A stretch of 64,000 nucleotides of DNA, taken from the NCBI GenBank assembly GCA_942491935.1, contig CALOCZ010000011.1:56283-120282 (forward strand), written 5' to 3'. The translations under genes and the position numbers were made by a program. Origin of the DNA: JAGTVG01 sp942491935. Its GTDB lineage: Bacteria; Bacteroidota; Bacteroidia; Cytophagales; Cyclobacteriaceae. The notes below the pieces were generated by a model. The model was not told the DNA's origin. It saw only the letters and a program-made list of their open reading frames with translations, and ran no database searches. Shown one piece after another: positions 1 through 8,985 of the stretch (within the stretch, counting starts at the first letter, position 1; each line of letters opens with the position of its first letter).

Positions 1-1
1 T

Positions 2-994
2 CAGATGAATAAAGCAGGGCATTGGGTTACTGTATTTGAAAGGGACGACCGAATTGGTGGATTGTTGCGATATGGCATTCCTGATTTTAAACTGGAAAAA
101 TGGGTGATTGACAGAAGAATCAACTTAATGATGGAAGCCGGTATTGTATTTAAGACCAATTCTGAAGTTGGCAAAAACGTGAATGCCAACGAATTGATGG
201 TCGAATATGATGCCATTTTATTATGCGGAGGTTCTACTGTTCCCAGAGATCTTCCGATTCCTGGGAGGGACTTAAAAGGCATCCATTTCGCGATGGAATT
301 CCTTACTCAACAAAACAAACGAGTTGCAGGAGACAAATTCATGAGAAAAGACGAGATTTTTGCTACCGACAAAAATGTTATCGTAATTGGTGGAGGTGAT
401 ACCGGATCAGATTGCGTTGGTACGTCTAACCGCCACGGAGCTAAATCAGTAACACAACTCGAATTATTGGCAAAACCTCCTGATAACAGAAATGGAAATA
501 ATCCCTGGCCTCAATGGCCAATGATATTAAGGACTTCTTCATCCCATGAAGAAGGATGCGAACGACATTGGTCGATTTTGACCAAGGAGTTCGTCTCTGA
601 TAATAAAGGTCATGTTAAAGGACTTAAAGTGGTGGATATTAAATGGACTGCAAATAAAAATACCGGCAGATCAGAATTCAAAGAAGTTCCCGGAACTGAA
701 AGGACACTACCTTGCGATCTTGCATTGCTTTCAATAGGATTCGTACATCCGGAACATGATAATGTGATTGGTCAACTTGAAATCTCTGTTGATGACCGTG
801 GAAATGTAGCTGACAACGGATATCAAACCAATAATGATAAGGTGTTTACTGCAGGGGATATGCGAAAGGGGCAATCACTTGTTGTGTGGGCCATTGCTGA
901 AGGAAGAGAAGCTGCCAGAAGTGCAGACCGCTTCCTGATGGGAGAGAAATCTCTTCTTGAAGCAAGAGACGAATCCTTGTGGGAACTTGCCTGA
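2..994 (+). CDS. gltD: Glutamate synthase (NADPH) small subunit, 5'-truncated by window edge
   Basis: This is the C-terminal two thirds of the glutamate synthase beta subunit, which feeds electrons from NADPH through FAD to the large subunit in ammonium assimilation. The frame is open to the first base, so the N-terminal iron-sulfur part lies outside the window; about 330 residues of a usual ~480 are present. The second dinucleotide-binding fold is visible as VIVIGGGDTGSDC near residue 125, and the FAD-binding C-terminal motif as VFTAGDMRKGQSLVVWAI, followed by AEGREAA. It ends with TGA, which shows that TGA is used as a stop here. The large subunit gltB would be expected just upstream but is not in view. 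Confidence 0.93.
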   Translation, partial: QMNKAGHWVTVFERDDRIGGLLRYGIPDFKLEKWVIDRRINLMMEAGIVFKTNSEVGKNVNANELMVEYDAILLCGGSTVPRDLPIPGRDLKGIHFAMEFLTQQNKRVAGDKFMRKDEIFATDKNVIVIGGGDTGSDCVGTSNRHGAKSVTQLELLAKPPDNRNGNNPWPQWPMILRTSSSHEEGCERHWSILTKEFVSDNKGHVKGLKVVDIKWTANKNTGRSEFKEVPGTERTLPCDLALLSIGFVHPEHDNVIGQLEISVDDRGNVADNGYQTNNDKVFTAGDMRKGQSLVVWAIAEGREAARSADRFLMGEKSLLEARDESLWELA

Positions 995-1013
995 ATCAAT
1001 AAATATAACGATC

Positions 1014-1063
1014 TAAAAAAGGGATTCAATTCTAATTTATTGGGTCCTTTTGTGTTTTTTTTA
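1014..1063 (+). terminator. Probable terminator after gltD
   Basis: An AAAAGGGA arm (about 1017-1024) can pair with TCCTTTT (1045-1051), followed by a run of eight T at 1055-1062. It sits 20 bases after the gltD stop. The loop is long and A/T-rich, so the call is moderate. Confidence 0.45.
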
Positions 1064-1180
1064 AGTACTACAGTCCCGAATTATTGTGAAAAAATTTTTA
1101 ATTTTCATTAAAAATATTACATTTAAAGCTTCCATTTGCTTTGTGTTAATTTCATTTATACCAAAAATTTTTGTTCTTGA

Positions 1181-2629
1181 ATGGCCAAGCTTAAGAATAT
1201 AATCAAACAGCTCTCAGTCGAAGACTATCAGGCAATTTACGAATCCTTGAACGAGAGTAATGCTGAAAAGTCAGCATATCTGCTAAAATCCATGAGGGAA
1301 AAGCATCAGTCTGATGCCAAGGTCATGGAAGAGTTGGAAGTAAATACAAATGCATATTATACCCTCAGATCAAGGTTGAATCAAAGGATCGAGGAATATC
1401 TGTTGCAACAGATGGATAATCCAAGGGCCGATATTCTCAAAAAAGTTGCTAATATAAATGAGATCCTTTTTACTAAAAAGAAGGCCATAGCTATTGCAAC
1501 TTTAAAGAAACTGGAAAAAGAACTACTGGATTATGATCTGTCAAATGAACTGACCATTGTATATAAATCACTTAAGAAATTAAATATAAATGGGAATGAT
1601 TCATTTACCTATTCACAACTTTACAACAAACATGTAGCCTATACCCTGGCGGTTGATAAGGCCGAAGACCTCCTTGCGGAATATTTTAAAAAATATGGTG
1701 TTTTTGCCATGATGGGAAGGAATGAACGCTCTGACCTTGAATTAAAATTATTACGTACAGAAACCAATAATGTAACTAAACTGTACGAATCACACAGATT
1801 GTTTGTATACCAGAGTTGCCTGAATATATTTCACAGGTTATTTGTGGAGACAGACGAAGAACTGGAGATGGAGCTGGAGCCTATTGAGGATTTACTAAAT
1901 GAAATCCAGAAAATATTTCAGTTTTATGAACTTGATTCAAATTACTATCATCTTCAAAATGTTTTTGAGTTCCTTAAGCTGGAATATTATAACCACTATA
2001 AAGTTTATAGAAAAGCTGAAGAATTTTACGATTCTGTAAATGAATCTGTTGCTACCTTAATTACAAATTATTCTCTTTATACCTTCCCGGGTCAATTCCT
2101 GATCAGCAAGATCAAAAGGCATATGAGGATGAAAACACTGGACAGGATCTATGAAGAAAATGATGGCTTGTTCCATGATTTTGAGAGTGACGCAAATGAT
2201 ATTCCTAACTATTTGATCTATTGCTGCTATCGTTCACTATCATGTTATTATGTGAAAAAATATGATGAGGCCTCCAAATGGATCAATCAATTATTGAATA
2301 CTGTAAGCCTAAAGAGATTTCCCTATGCACATCTTGAAGTGAAACTGCTCCTGGCTTTGCAATACTGTCTGCTTGACGATTATGATCTGTTTCACCAGTT
2401 GATCAACAGCATACAAAGACAGATCAGGCTTCTGGGTAAAGAGAAATGTGAACATTTGCTTGTTTTCTCAAAGATCCTGAAGATAAGCCAGAGTGATGCG
2501 AAGAAAAATAAGCATGAAAAGATAAGCATACTCGCAGAGAAACTCAGATCTTATGAGTTTTTAAGCTTTATGCCCACATTGCTGGTTCCTGCTGATGAAG
2601 AATTTATTACAAGTCTGGCTTCTAATTAA
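1181..2629 (+). CDS. Conserved-looking helical protein of unknown function
   Basis: I do not recognise a named family. The 482-residue product has no signal peptide and no membrane segment, and is rich in Lys, Glu and Leu. It reads as almost entirely alpha-helical. The N-terminal part (about 1-110) looks like a coiled coil or helical hairpins (KNIIKQLSVEDY, then LRSRLNQRIEEYLLQQ). The C-terminal half contains tyrosine-rich helix pairs such as YYVKKYDEASKWINQLL, which resemble TPR-type solenoid units without a clean consensus. The ATG at 1181 follows an AT-rich spacer of 186 bases. It is convergent with the response regulator, only six bases away. A scaffold or interaction role is possible but is inference. 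Confidence 0.75.
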   Translation: MAKLKNIIKQLSVEDYQAIYESLNESNAEKSAYLLKSMREKHQSDAKVMEELEVNTNAYYTLRSRLNQRIEEYLLQQMDNPRADILKKVANINEILFTKKKAIAIATLKKLEKELLDYDLSNELTIVYKSLKKLNINGNDSFTYSQLYNKHVAYTLAVDKAEDLLAEYFKKYGVFAMMGRNERSDLELKLLRTETNNVTKLYESHRLFVYQSCLNIFHRLFVETDEELEMELEPIEDLLNEIQKIFQFYELDSNYYHLQNVFEFLKLEYYNHYKVYRKAEEFYDSVNESVATLITNYSLYTFPGQFLISKIKRHMRMKTLDRIYEENDGLFHDFESDANDIPNYLIYCCYRSLSCYYVKKYDEASKWINQLLNTVSLKRFPYAHLEVKLLLALQYCLLDDYDLFHQLINSIQRQIRLLGKEKCEHLLVFSKILKISQSDAKKNKHEKISILAEKLRSYEFLSFMPTLLVPADEEFITSLASN

Positions 2630-2635
2630 CTGTTT

Positions 2636-3055
2636 TTATACGCTCAGATTTTCAAGATTCTCCTGAGATAATGGCTTATTGATATACTTCTTAACGTAGG
2701 TGTAATTTTTGGATTTATTTACATCCTGTGGATTGATTGATGAAGTAAGCATAACAATCTTGCACTTTTCTTTAGTCACAGATCCAAGCTTATCAAATTC
2801 ATCAAGGAATTGAAATCCATCCATTAAAGGCATATCTATATCCAGGAAAATAACCTCCGGAAGAATATTATTTCCAACATCTTCCAGTTTTTCAAGGTTT
2901 TTAAGAAACTCTATAGCGCTTTTAGCGCCTGTATGGGTGTATATATTTTCAGTAATATCAGCGGCTTCAATCATTTTTTGATTAATGAGATTATCGATCT
3001 CATTATCATCTATTAACATTACAGCTTTAAATTTACTTTTTGAGGATCCTGCCAT
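2636..3055 (-). CDS. Single-domain response regulator (CheY-like receiver)
   Basis: The 139-residue protein is a stand-alone receiver domain with no output domain. The acidic pair is D16-D17 (LIDDNEID), the phospho-acceptor is D72 in FLDIDMP, the switch Ser/Thr is in IVMLTSS, and the conserved lysine is in YINKPLS near the C-terminus. It would be phosphorylated by a histidine kinase and act by protein contact. No kinase gene is adjacent, so the partner is unknown. It stands alone on the minus strand, about 105 bases downstream of the aldehyde dehydrogenase stop. Confidence 0.9.
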   Translation of the reverse strand: MAGSSKSKFKAVMLIDDNEIDNLINQKMIEAADITENIYTHTGAKSAIEFLKNLEKLEDVGNNILPEVIFLDIDMPLMDGFQFLDEFDKLGSVTKEKCKIVMLTSSINPQDVNKSKNYTYVKKYINKPLSQENLENLSV

Positions 3056-3160
3056 AATTGATTGATCTAAGAATATTAGTTATCAGTGCCTAATTTAATG
3101 CTTTTTATTTAATTCTTTGAATTCAAATAAAATAATTTCATACATGTGAAATGTATTCGC

Positions 3161-4711
3161 TTAGTCCAGATTAAATTTAATTCCCTGGGCCAGGGGCAAT
3201 TCATCTCCATAATTGATGGTATTGGTTTGCCTCCTCATATACGCTTTCCAGGCGTCAGATCCTGACTCACGACCGCCTCCGGTATCTTTTTCGCCACCGA
3301 AAGCACCTCCAATTTCCGCCCCGGAAGTTCCAATATTGACGTTAGCAATTCCACAATCTGATCCCAGATGAGACAAAAATCTTTCAGATTCCTTAAGGTT
3401 ATTGGTCATGATTGAACTGCTCAAACCTTGTGGGACATTGTTTTGAATCGCTATAGCTTCATCGATTGAGTTATATTTTATCAGATACAATATGGGAGCA
3501 AAAGTTTCTTTCTGAACCATTTTCATATCGTTTTTCACTTCGTATATGGCCGGTTTAACATAACATCCGGATTCAAAACCCTTACCTTCCAGCATTTTCC
3601 CTTCTACCAATGGGATTGCCCCTTCCTTTTTCAATTCTTTCAAGGCTTCGATAAATGTCTTCACGGTATCTTTATCAATCAACGGGCCTATGTGGTTTGA
3701 TTGATTAAGTGGATCTCCAACTTTTAATTGGCTATATGCGTTCACGAGCAATGATTTAAATTCATTATAAACAGATTGATGAATTATCAACCGCCTTGTT
3801 GTGGTGCATCGCTGCCCGGCAGTTCCCACAGCCCCGAAAACGGCGGATGCTAAGGCGAGCTTCAGATCTGCATGTTCACTGATTATTATTGCGTTATTTC
3901 CACCTAATTCAAGAATGGACTTTCCCAACCTAGCTCCAACAGCTGCTCCGACAGATTTACCCATCCGGGTTGATCCAGTAGCAGATATTAAAGAAATATT
4001 CTTATCGGATGCCATTTTTTTACCAGTTTCAATATCTCCTATAATCAAATTACTGACACCCTCAGGAATATTATTTGCTTCGAATACTTTCGCAACGATT
4101 TTTTGACAGGCAATGGCACATAAAGGCACTTTCTCCGAGGGTTTCCAAAGGCATACATTACCACATACCCAGGCGATCATAGTATTCCACGACCATACTG
4201 CTACAGGAAAGTTAAAAGCTGAAATTACTCCCACAATTCCTAATGGGTGATATTGCTCATACATCCGGTGTTCCGGTCTTTCAGAGTGCATGGTAAAACC
4301 TTGAAGTTGCCGGGATAATCCAACGGCAAAGTCACAAATGTCAATCATCTCCTGTACTTCACCCAATCCTTCCTGGTATGATTTACCCATTTCATAAGTA
4401 ACAAGAATACCCAGTTCAGATTTATATTTCCTAAGCTCCATTCCAATTTGCCTGACAATTTCACCCCGTAAAGGGGCAGGTTTTTTTCTCCATTCAAGAA
4501 AAGCGGATTGTGCTGAATTTATTATTGTGGTATAATTTGATCCATCTGCTAATGAAATTTCTGCAATCTCTGCTCCATCTACAGGAGATACGGATTTTAT
4601 CTTTGGACCTTTACTGTCCAGCCATTTGCTGCCAGTTGAAGCTCCAGAATTTAAGTCAGCAATTCCAAGCTTTAACAGGACTTCCTCGATTTCATTTCTT
4701 ACAGGATTCAT
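3161..4711 (-). CDS. Aldehyde dehydrogenase, ALDH7 / aminoadipate-semialdehyde type
   Basis: A 516-residue NAD-dependent aldehyde dehydrogenase. The catalytic glutamate is in SILELGGNNAIII and the catalytic cysteine in TAGQRCTTTRR. The C-terminal signature FGGEKDTGGGRESGSDAW, then YMRRQTNTINYG, is typical of the antiquitin (ALDH7) group, which oxidises L-2-aminoadipate 6-semialdehyde in lysine degradation. The true substrate here is inferred from family membership. It is the last gene of a probable operon: the start codon lies 11 bases after the stop of the PLP enzyme. Confidence 0.88.
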   Translation of the reverse strand: MNPVRNEIEEVLLKLGIADLNSGASTGSKWLDSKGPKIKSVSPVDGAEIAEISLADGSNYTTIINSAQSAFLEWRKKPAPLRGEIVRQIGMELRKYKSELGILVTYEMGKSYQEGLGEVQEMIDICDFAVGLSRQLQGFTMHSERPEHRMYEQYHPLGIVGVISAFNFPVAVWSWNTMIAWVCGNVCLWKPSEKVPLCAIACQKIVAKVFEANNIPEGVSNLIIGDIETGKKMASDKNISLISATGSTRMGKSVGAAVGARLGKSILELGGNNAIIISEHADLKLALASAVFGAVGTAGQRCTTTRRLIIHQSVYNEFKSLLVNAYSQLKVGDPLNQSNHIGPLIDKDTVKTFIEALKELKKEGAIPLVEGKMLEGKGFESGCYVKPAIYEVKNDMKMVQKETFAPILYLIKYNSIDEAIAIQNNVPQGLSSSIMTNNLKESERFLSHLGSDCGIANVNIGTSGAEIGGAFGGEKDTGGGRESGSDAWKAYMRRQTNTINYGDELPLAQGIKFNLD

Positions 4712-4722
4712 TTTAAGGTTTA

Positions 4723-5706
4723 TTATTTTTTATTAATCGGAAGTAAATTAAAGTAATTTTTTTTCAAGTCCACATTGCCACCGGAAAGTATGATCCCCAC
4801 TTGTTTTCCCGAAAACCGCTCCTTTTCTTTTAAAAGTGCAGCGAAGGGTACAGCCCCAGAAGGTTCAACGATAATCTTCATTCTTTCCCAGAGAAGTTTC
4901 ATAGCATCTATGATCTGAGTATCACTCACCAGTAATATCTCTTCAACGTTATTATAAATTATTTTGAATGTCTTGTCTCCCAAAGATGTCAACAAGCCAT
5001 CCGCAATGGTATCTGGTTTTATTGATGGAACAATTTCTCCTTTAATTAAGGATCGATATGCATCATCTGCTCCTGAAGGTTCTCCCGCGAACACTTTTGT
5101 CCCGGGTGAGAAATAATTTCGAGATAATAAGGTCCCGCTTAGCAATCCTCCACCGCCTACGGGCGTAAGAACATAATCCAGGTCATTTCTGGATTCAAAA
5201 ATTTCGCATGCTGCTGTTGCCTGTCCTGCAATCACTGAATAATTATTATAAGGATGGATAAAGTAAGCAGAAGTATCCTCTACAACCTTTTGCAATACGG
5301 TTTCTCTCGATTCAAGGGTTGGTTGGCAAAAGATGATTTCAGCCCCATAACCTTTCACAGCATTAATCTTAATTGATGGCGCATTTTCCGGCATCACAAT
5401 GTATGATTTTATCCCAACAATCGATGCCGCATAGGCCAAGGCCTGAGCATGATTCCCTGAAGAATGGGTGGCAATTCCATTTTTGCGCAGATCCTCAGGA
5501 AGTGAAAGCGTAGCATTTACAGCCCCCCTGGCTTTAAATGCGCCTACTTTTTGAAAGTTCTCGCATTTGAAATATAGTGAACACCCCGCAATCTGATTGA
5601 TTTGTCGGGAACTCAATAAGGGAGTTTGATGAATATAACCTGAAATTCTATTTGCAACATCAAGTATATCAGATTTTTGAGGTATATGGTCCAACTTATT
5701 GATCAA
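4723..5706 (-). CDS. PLP-dependent serine/threonine dehydratase-like enzyme (fold type II)
   Basis: A 327-residue fold-type-II PLP enzyme. The Schiff-base lysine is in the motif NFQKVGAFKARGA; the cofactor ring contact is in HSSGNHAQALAYAA; and the phosphate-binding loop is VGGGGLLSG. The length and lack of a C-terminal ACT domain match serine racemase, threo-3-hydroxyaspartate ammonia-lyase or catabolic threonine dehydratase rather than IlvA. I cannot tell these apart by eye. It is sandwiched between the secreted lipoprotein (17-base gap) and the ALDH7 gene (11-base gap), so all three are probably co-transcribed. Confidence 0.82.
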   Translation of the reverse strand: MINKLDHIPQKSDILDVANRISGYIHQTPLLSSRQINQIAGCSLYFKCENFQKVGAFKARGAVNATLSLPEDLRKNGIATHSSGNHAQALAYAASIVGIKSYIVMPENAPSIKINAVKGYGAEIIFCQPTLESRETVLQKVVEDTSAYFIHPYNNYSVIAGQATAACEIFESRNDLDYVLTPVGGGGLLSGTLLSRNYFSPGTKVFAGEPSGADDAYRSLIKGEIVPSIKPDTIADGLLTSLGDKTFKIIYNNVEEILLVSDTQIIDAMKLLWERMKIIVEPSGAVPFAALLKEKERFSGKQVGIILSGGNVDLKKNYFNLLPINKK

Positions 5707-5723
5707 TGGTTAAGCTTTAAAGA

Positions 5724-7607
5724 CTATTGTTGAGTACTTTCCGGATTCTGAATACTTTTTAGAACGGCGACCCAATCATTTCTTAAATTGTATTTTTCCT
5801 TTGTACCGATCTGGAAGTTTAATTCTGATACTTCAGAAACAATTACCGGCAATTCATGTGAATCAAATAATTCTCCACCATTTCTGGGATCAAACCATTG
5901 CAATCTGTATGATTTTTGTGGATTTAGGCGTACCGAAGAAGCCCCTCCTCTTGGAATATAAATTACAATAACATCATCATCCTTGACAAAGCAATAATTT
6001 GCCCTTGGAGATACTATATTATCAGCAGGTTTCATTTCCTCGATTGGGAGGTTATCCAGGAAGAAATTCCTTGCAATGGCAGTTAGTTCCCAGAGCCTGT
6101 CCCTGGATCTGAAATCTTCACAATTCAAGTCATCATTGTCATATTTATGCCCAAAATACCATTCAACACCGGCTCCACCTGCCATCAGATTACCCCAAAG
6201 CACTTTATGCATTATTTCGTAGTGCTCAGGATCAATTGCGTCCGGCACTGCACCAATTGAATGATGGCCAATTTCATCACTGCATACAACCCATTTTCTT
6301 CCTTGCTGATCAGATAGTTGCCGCCATTTCAGGGTTTCTGAATGAACACTATTCACATCAGTCTGTAAACTGGGGCCATCCAGAAATGGGAAGCCCAATA
6401 ATTTTGTCAGGATATCATCTCTCAGATCAGCATTGGGCAAGGTGTGTACAACTAAAAAATTATCATAGGGATCAGTTTCCTTGATGTACTTACTCATGTC
6501 TTTTCTTTGGCGGTCGTTCTGCCCAATTCCGATCCAGGGGGCCACCCCATTTTCTTCCCCCAGGTTCCAGGTTACTCCCAAATGATGTGAGAACCTGGCA
6601 ATTAATTCGCGATAGTATAATTTCCTCTTCAATCCAACATTTCCGCTGTCCAACATCAATTCATTTTCAGTTTCCTGTGTTACAAAATGGCACATCATGC
6701 CCAGTTTATCCATGTGTGTAAAAACGATTTCCCATTGGGCCAGTTTGCTTACGTCAAACCGGGTAAAGTCACTCTCATATTTTATCCAGGGAAACACATC
6801 CTGTCCGTCTCCTGTTACATTATTTGTAAGCATGTATTGGCTGTTCATGCCTTTGGAATGCAGGTAGTTCAGAGCTCCAATGATCCCTTTTCCCTTTTTA
6901 CCATCTTTCCATGTAGGATCTTCTTCATTCCAGTCCTTTACATGAGGCGTATACCTGTGCAAGGTCTGATTAGGCATGGCCTCATTAATCCTTCGTTCAC
7001 CATTACCACCATAATAAGTGCCATCAAATTCATGATATGCCAGGAAATTTTCAGGACTATCAGATCCTGCTTTTAAGAAAACCTCACCATTACCCTGGTG
7101 TTTTAAATAGTGATCATTAGCATAACTGATTCTTCCTTTCGCCCTGAAGTCACTTCCGGTTTTGTCGGATGGCGATACAAGAATTTCTCCGCTAGCACCA
7201 TGAAAAGCTACCTCTTCCCCATATTCCGGATTTCTTTCAACAGCAATATTCTCTCCTTTTAAAAAAGAAACCTCATAGTTCCACAATCCATAATCATCAG
7301 GACAAAAGATGACTTGCCATTTATTCCCGGAGTCGGCACTTGTTTCGGCTGCATTACCGTCAGCCGCATAAAAACCAGGTACGATGACCTGTCTGTCATG
7401 CTTAAAAAAGGTAACGTACATTTGATAATCCAGGAATGGGTTTATGGAATCCAGTTCACTACTCTCCGGTCCGTTGAAGGTAAGGATAATCTTATGCCAT
7501 TGCATGAGCTCACCGGAAATATCAGGAGTCTTATTATTAGTTGAGCATCCATACAATACAATCAAAACGGCCTGAACCCATAGTATAATCTTAAAAAATC
7601 TGTTCAT
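5724..7607 (-). CDS. Glycoside-hydrolase-like lipoprotein with DUF5060-type N-terminal domain
   Basis: A 627-residue secreted lipoprotein: the N-terminal hydrophobic stretch ends in LYGCS, a lipobox with Cys21. Residues about 35-120 look like the beta-sandwich DUF5060 domain (NPFLDYQMYVTFF, GFYAADGN, GLWNYEVSF). The middle resembles a TIM-barrel hydrolase, with candidate catalytic carboxylates in VTWNLGEENG and VVCSDEIGHH. The C-terminal ~100 residues resemble the beta-domain labelled 'putative collagen-binding' (YCFVKDDDVIVIYIPRGG, WFDPRNGG). Proteins of this build are thought to act on complex glycans at the cell surface; the substrate is unknown. It starts 49 bases after the polA stop and probably leads the operon with the PLP and ALDH7 genes. 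Confidence 0.75.
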   Translation of the reverse strand: MNRFFKIILWVQAVLIVLYGCSTNNKTPDISGELMQWHKIILTFNGPESSELDSINPFLDYQMYVTFFKHDRQVIVPGFYAADGNAAETSADSGNKWQVIFCPDDYGLWNYEVSFLKGENIAVERNPEYGEEVAFHGASGEILVSPSDKTGSDFRAKGRISYANDHYLKHQGNGEVFLKAGSDSPENFLAYHEFDGTYYGGNGERRINEAMPNQTLHRYTPHVKDWNEEDPTWKDGKKGKGIIGALNYLHSKGMNSQYMLTNNVTGDGQDVFPWIKYESDFTRFDVSKLAQWEIVFTHMDKLGMMCHFVTQETENELMLDSGNVGLKRKLYYRELIARFSHHLGVTWNLGEENGVAPWIGIGQNDRQRKDMSKYIKETDPYDNFLVVHTLPNADLRDDILTKLLGFPFLDGPSLQTDVNSVHSETLKWRQLSDQQGRKWVVCSDEIGHHSIGAVPDAIDPEHYEIMHKVLWGNLMAGGAGVEWYFGHKYDNDDLNCEDFRSRDRLWELTAIARNFFLDNLPIEEMKPADNIVSPRANYCFVKDDDVIVIYIPRGGASSVRLNPQKSYRLQWFDPRNGGELFDSHELPVIVSEVSELNFQIGTKEKYNLRNDWVAVLKSIQNPESTQQ

Positions 7608-7656
7608 CAGCTAAGGTTATATTTGTTATTAAACTTCTTTAATCCTAAAAAATAAA

Positions 7657-8982
7657 TCAGTGAGCTTCCAGCCAATTTCCACCACTTCCTGATTCTACCT
7701 CTATCGGTACTGTCAAAGGTAAGGCAGTTTGCATCAATTCCTCAACCTTAGGCTGGAGTATTTTTAACTCTGGTTTATATACATCAAAAACCAGTTCATC
7801 ATGCACCTGCAGTATCAGCTTGGATTTTAAATTTTCTTTCTGCATATAATCTTGAATATTGATCATGGCTATTTTTATCAGGTCTGCGGCGCTCCCCTGG
7901 ATTGGTGCGTTAATAGCATTCCTTTCAGCAAAACCCCGCATAGTGGCATTTCGCGAATTAATGTCTCTGAGATACCTTCTTCTTCCAAGGATAGTCTCAA
8001 CATATCCTTTTTCTCTTGCCTCATTGATCACTTTATCCATATACGTCTTGACTGCCCTGAACTCATTGAAATAGGAGTTTATGATCTCAGAAGCTTCGCT
8101 TCTTGGAATATTCAATCGCTGGGATAAACCAAATACGGATATGCCATAAATAATACCAAAATTAGCCGTTTTTGCAATTCGCCGCATATCCTGGGTAACA
8201 TCCTCAAGATTTGTCTGGAAGATTTTGCTTGCCGTAGTGGAATGTATATCCTTCCCTTCCTCGAACGCCTTGATCATACTTTCATCATTGGCAAAATGAG
8301 CCATTATTCTTAATTCGACCTGCGAATAGTCAGCGGACATCAAAGTATGATCTTTGTCAGTAGGAACAAAGGCCTTCCGTATTTCCCTGCCTTTTGCTGT
8401 TCGAATAGGTATGTTCTGTAAATTTGGATTTGTAGAACTAAGTCTTCCGGTAGCCGCAATGGCCTGGTTAAAAGAGGTATGTACCCGGTCATCCGTTGGG
8501 CTGATCATTTCCGGCAACGCATCTATATAAGTAGACTTTAATTTTTGTACCTCTCTGAACTCAAGAATTTTTTTAGCGATCTCATGTTTGTATGCCAGCC
8601 TGGTAAGGATTTCCTCTCCGGTAGCATATTGACCTGTCTTGGTTTTTTTTGGTTTATCATCCAGTTTCAAATGTTCAAAAAGTATTTCCCCCAGCTGCTT
8701 AGGTGAAGCAATGTTAAATTCTATTCCTGCCAGTTTATATATTTCGCGGTTCAGATTGACGATCTCCTCCTCCATTTCCTTTGAAAGATTGCTTAATGTA
8801 TTGCGGTCAATCTTTACACCAGAATATTCCATATCAGCAAGCACATTGATCAAAGGGATCTCAACTTCATGAAAAAGCTTATTTAAATTTTTCTCTTTCA
8901 GGATAGGTTCAAATACTTCTTTGAGTTGCAGCGTAATGTCAGCATCTTCTCCTGCATATTCCACTACCTTTTCTATCTCCAC
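7657..8982 (-). CDS. polA: DNA polymerase I, C-terminal part (polymerase domain)
   Basis: This is the downstream half of polA. It begins with the end of the 3'-5' exonuclease domain (VVEYAGEDADITL) and contains the whole polymerase domain: motif A MSADYSQVELRIMAHF, the O-helix RRIAKTANFGIIYG, and motif C LQVHDELVFDV. It is in the same frame as the upstream half and separated from it only by the TGA at 8986-8988 and one Asp codon. The first usable start is GTG at 8980-8982. Joined, the two parts would make about 926 residues, the normal size for the family. See the finding on the in-frame stop. Confidence 0.9.
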   Translation of the reverse strand: MEIEKVVEYAGEDADITLQLKEVFEPILKEKNLNKLFHEVEIPLINVLADMEYSGVKIDRNTLSNLSKEMEEEIVNLNREIYKLAGIEFNIASPKQLGEILFEHLKLDDKPKKTKTGQYATGEEILTRLAYKHEIAKKILEFREVQKLKSTYIDALPEMISPTDDRVHTSFNQAIAATGRLSSTNPNLQNIPIRTAKGREIRKAFVPTDKDHTLMSADYSQVELRIMAHFANDESMIKAFEEGKDIHSTTASKIFQTNLEDVTQDMRRIAKTANFGIIYGISVFGLSQRLNIPRSEASEIINSYFNEFRAVKTYMDKVINEAREKGYVETILGRRRYLRDINSRNATMRGFAERNAINAPIQGSAADLIKIAMINIQDYMQKENLKSKLILQVHDELVFDVYKPELKILQPKVEELMQTALPLTVPIEVESGSGGNWLEAH

Positions 8983-8985
8983 GTC

